A stretch of 64,000 bases of DNA from Diprion similis (Eukaryota > Arthropoda > Insecta > Hymenoptera > Diprionidae). A model generated the notes under the pieces. It ran no database searches and was not told where the DNA came from. It saw only the letters and a program-made list of their open reading frames with translations. The first letter of the stretch is position 1. Every line of letters begins with the position of its first letter. The stretch lies in NCBI RefSeq assembly GCF_021155765.1, contig NC_060113.1:6525001-6589000 (forward strand), written 5' to 3'. A program made the translations under genes and the position numbers. This document shows, piece after piece, positions 61,757 through 64,000 of the stretch.

Positions 61757-61990
61757 GCCTCACTGTTTGGTCCACTTTGTAATTCATTGGACTTCAATAG
61801 TTTTGTCATTACATTCTAGGGTCAGCCGAAGATTGAACAGATTGTCGAACCCAAAGACCACCCGAAAAAGCAGCAAACCTTCAGAATGATTCACAGATAT
61901 TGTAAGTAGGTAAATTTTAATTCACATTCAACTGAAAATGTGTATTTTTTCCTAATATTGTAATTTTAGATCTAGACATCTTGAATCAAA

Positions 61991-62032
61991 ATGGACACTA
62001 AATACCCCTTCATGAAACAGGTACAGACATGA
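61991..62032 (+). promoter_or_regulatory. Upstream ORF overlapping the LDAF1 start
   Basis: A 13-codon ORF (begins MDTKYPF) ends in TGA at 62030-62032. The LDAF1 ATG is 62029-62031, so stop and start share ATGA. This arrangement can make translation of the main ORF depend on reinitiation. It holds only if the mRNA includes this stretch: an acceptor (ATTGTAATTTTAG, ending about 61,970) upstream supports that, while CAG/GTACAG at 62,018-62,026 could instead be a splice donor. Confidence 0.45.
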
Positions 62033-62500
62033 GGATGCTATCCACAAAATGTATGCAAGAGTATAATGTTTATGAGAACATTAATGCAGCAGCAAAATAT
62101 CTGACAACGAAACCTTCCTTATTAGCAGCCATAATCGCTGTAACCTTTGCCGTCGGTCTTCCAGTACTCCTATTCACTCTTTTCGCAATAACTACCATCA
62201 TCTGTACATTTACAGGATTTATACTTATTGAAGGTAAGCTTGGATTAATTTACCTTCTTGATTTATAATACAATCATTTAATTTGTCTAATTATGAATAT
62301 TTCTAGTTCATCGACTCCGCGTAATTAGCTGCACTTCATTAAATTGTATTTTACTTATAGGGACAATATTGGCATTCGGAACTGTTGTCTTATGTGGAGT
62401 GCTGCTGTCTACAATAATGTCAATACTGATGCTCGGAACATGCCTAGTAATAGTTTATTACATCTGCCTTCAAGTGTGTAGTGTGTTTAAAAAAGTCTAA
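62029..62500 (+). CDS. LDAF1: Lipid droplet assembly factor 1 (promethin/TMEM159 family)
   Basis: Two exons, 62029-62233 and 62361-62500, splice at GAAG/GTAAGC and TTACTTATAG and give 114 residues. Promethin-family proteins sit in the ER membrane with seipin and mark sites of lipid droplet formation. After a short polar N-terminus come closely packed hydrophobic segments: residues about 31-66 (KPSLLAAIIAVTFAVGLPVL onward to GFILIEG) and about 69-108 (ILAFGTVVLCGVLLSTIMS onward), ending in a short basic tail FKKV. The order P-hydrophobic-LIEG-hydrophobic matches the family, whose human member has LLGVIILEG at the same place. The protein is a little shorter than the human one (about 160). A possible 5' exon ends near 61,900 (TATT/GTAAGT). 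AATAAA is at 62543-62548. Confidence 0.82.
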
Positions 62501-62542
62501 CAGATTTGTCGTTTGGAGCTTTTACAATGTCTAAATGACATC

Positions 62543-62548
62543 AATAAA
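62543..62548 (+). terminator. Poly(A) signal of LDAF1
   Basis: AATAAA 43 bases after the LDAF1 stop. Confidence 0.6.
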
Positions 62549-62559
62549 ATACTTTATGG

Positions 62560-63470
62560 ACAGAGCAGAAAAAGTAAAAATTACATTGTTCGAATGTTGT
62601 GACTGACCTTGGATCAAAAGTTAATGAATCATTTTTTAAGGACTGAACATTACTTCAGAAGTTTTATTCAGTTCTTAGATATTCGAAAATAGTTTGTCAT
62701 ACTATTTTGTTCGAACATAATATTTCATCCGTTTTGAGGACTGACAACATCCCATTTTATTCACATTTTGTATCATTGATTTTGGAGCTCTAATCCCTCT
62801 GTATTGCTAGTGGTTCTGAATTAAATCTGGTAATAGGACCTCACTTTCCGTAAATATGAAAAAATGAACCTCGCCTTCGCTATGAATATTTAGCTCTGTC
62901 CAAAAGCTCTCTGGAACAAATTGGCGTCTTGTGCTCCACCTTACTACTTATTTATGTGTGAAGATTAGAGAGTTACATTGTTTTTGTTATTACTGTATTG
63001 TGCGGTTTTCAGTTTTTAATCGCGCAACAGTTTATTATTTTCGTTTATATAGTATATATAGTGATAAAAACAGATCTAAGAAATTTTTGCAGGTGAACTA
63101 TAGTTCCGAGATATTAGTTATCGATTTGATTGTTTTAATTTTACCCACCTGTTATCGAACTGATGTAATATATTGTTTGCTTAATAATATGTATTTTACA
63201 TTTTATAGTACTCTTTTAATAAACCACACATTGAACTATTCATTGACGTATGAAGAGAACAACATAAATTATTTTGAATCTATTTGGATATCAGATTGTT
63301 TTCTATTCCAGTGAATTGAAAGGTGATTTATCTACACAATATTTTACGAGGATAATCTGTACAATAATCATATTTATGAAATCAATTTCATACTATCACT
63401 TTGTGTGATATTGTCCACGATATACACATTCAATGGTTAATTCTGTAATTGTAGATCAATTGTTGAACTT
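62560..63470. other. AT-rich stretch, no gene recognised
   Basis: A 127-codon plus-strand frame (62931-63314) has no recognisable domain and AT-driven composition. If the candidate minus-strand gene at 63473-63904 is real, part of this may be its intron or 3' end. Confidence 0.35.
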
Positions 63471-63472
63471 AC

Positions 63473-63639
63473 TTATTCACTGAATTATTTTCTTTTTCTT
63501 CATCGGTCTTGGAGAAATTTTTGTCCACTGAAAGTTGTATTTCTTTCCATAAAAGATCGCTCAACTCGTTACTCCCAATATCTTTGTGGAAAGAAAATGT
63601 GTGAATGTAGCTTTTTCTGTCTGTAACAACTGATGTTGG
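63473..63639 (-). CDS. Candidate exon of an unrecognised minus-strand gene
   Basis: On the minus strand an acceptor (CCTTACATTCAG) precedes 167 bases that end at GTAAGT. The frame is open and reads PTSVVTDRKSYIHTFSFHKD, continuing to a lysine/glutamate-rich end. A possible upstream exon at 63780-63732 (YFIDDCLENLELRKNL, donor GTGGGT) joins it in phase 0. Further up, 63904-63805 has an open frame with YKQFTRIRWDYGALDQARKG, but the gap to 63780 is too short for an intron, so the 5' structure is unresolved. No family recognised; the gene would start beyond the window. Confidence 0.35.
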
Positions 63640-64000
63640 CTGAATGTAAGGAAAATACACTAAATATTTATACATATTGGAGAAAATAAAATTTTTCATC
63701 TAATTTGACTCACTAATTTAAACTGACCCACCAAATTTTTTCTCAGCTCTAAGTTCTCCAAGCAATCGTCTATAAAATACCTATAACGGACTAATGTTTC
63801 TTACAATTAGTTATAAACAAAGGATACGGCCTTTTCTTGCTTGGTCAAGTGCACCGTAGTCCCATCGTATCCTTGTAAATTGTTTGTACAAGTTAAATTT
63901 TTTCCTGAAACAGAATAAACTTACTGTGAAACAATGTGTTTAGAATATGAATCAAGTGTCACATTAAGTATATTTTCAATAAAAACAATCAATTACGAAA

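Overview
The window reads as nuclear DNA of an insect. It is strongly AT-rich, its genes are broken by GT-AG introns, and it carries AATAAA poly(A) signals, a TATA plus arthropod-type initiator promoter, many microsatellites and many foldback transposons. Hymenoptera is my best guess, but that is an impression and not something the sequence proves. There is no bacterial or viral gene organisation.

Layout. (1) Positions 1-9,100 hold three near-identical copies of a small GC-rich F-box gene, two on the plus strand and one on the minus strand, plus a decayed fragment of a fourth promoter. (2) Positions 9,100-48,300 are a gene-poor stretch of about 39 kb. It is filled with foldback (inverted-repeat) elements of several unrelated families, microsatellites and A/T tracts. 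It also holds one miRNA-like hairpin, one Penelope-type terminal motif and one possible small minus-strand exon. It may be intergenic or the intron of a large gene. (3) Positions 48,600-62,550 are gene-dense, with five conserved single-copy housekeeping genes: SBDS (+, 60S ribosome maturation), a corrinoid adenosyltransferase MMAB (-), LRRC28 (+, leucine-rich repeat), UBAP1 (-, ESCRT-I) and LDAF1/promethin (+, lipid droplet assembly). Their strands alternate +,-,+,-,+. (4) The right edge probably contains exons of an unrecognised minus-strand gene.

I rebuilt the exon-intron structure of the five conserved genes by hand. All splice phases close, giving proteins of 252, 196, 412, 386 and 114 residues. 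The five genes do not form one pathway; they look like an ordinary cluster of housekeeping genes.

The most unusual parts are the F-box triplet, whose coding and core-promoter island is almost identical between copies while the surrounding duplicated DNA has decayed; the number of distinct foldback families, some with clear target-site duplications (TA, TTAA-like and 8 bp); an MMAB whose N-terminal ATP-binding motif is not recognisable; a 75-nt hairpin with pre-miRNA geometry; and a short upstream ORF whose stop overlaps the start of LDAF1. All identities rest on reading the translations against remembered family features. No database search was possible.
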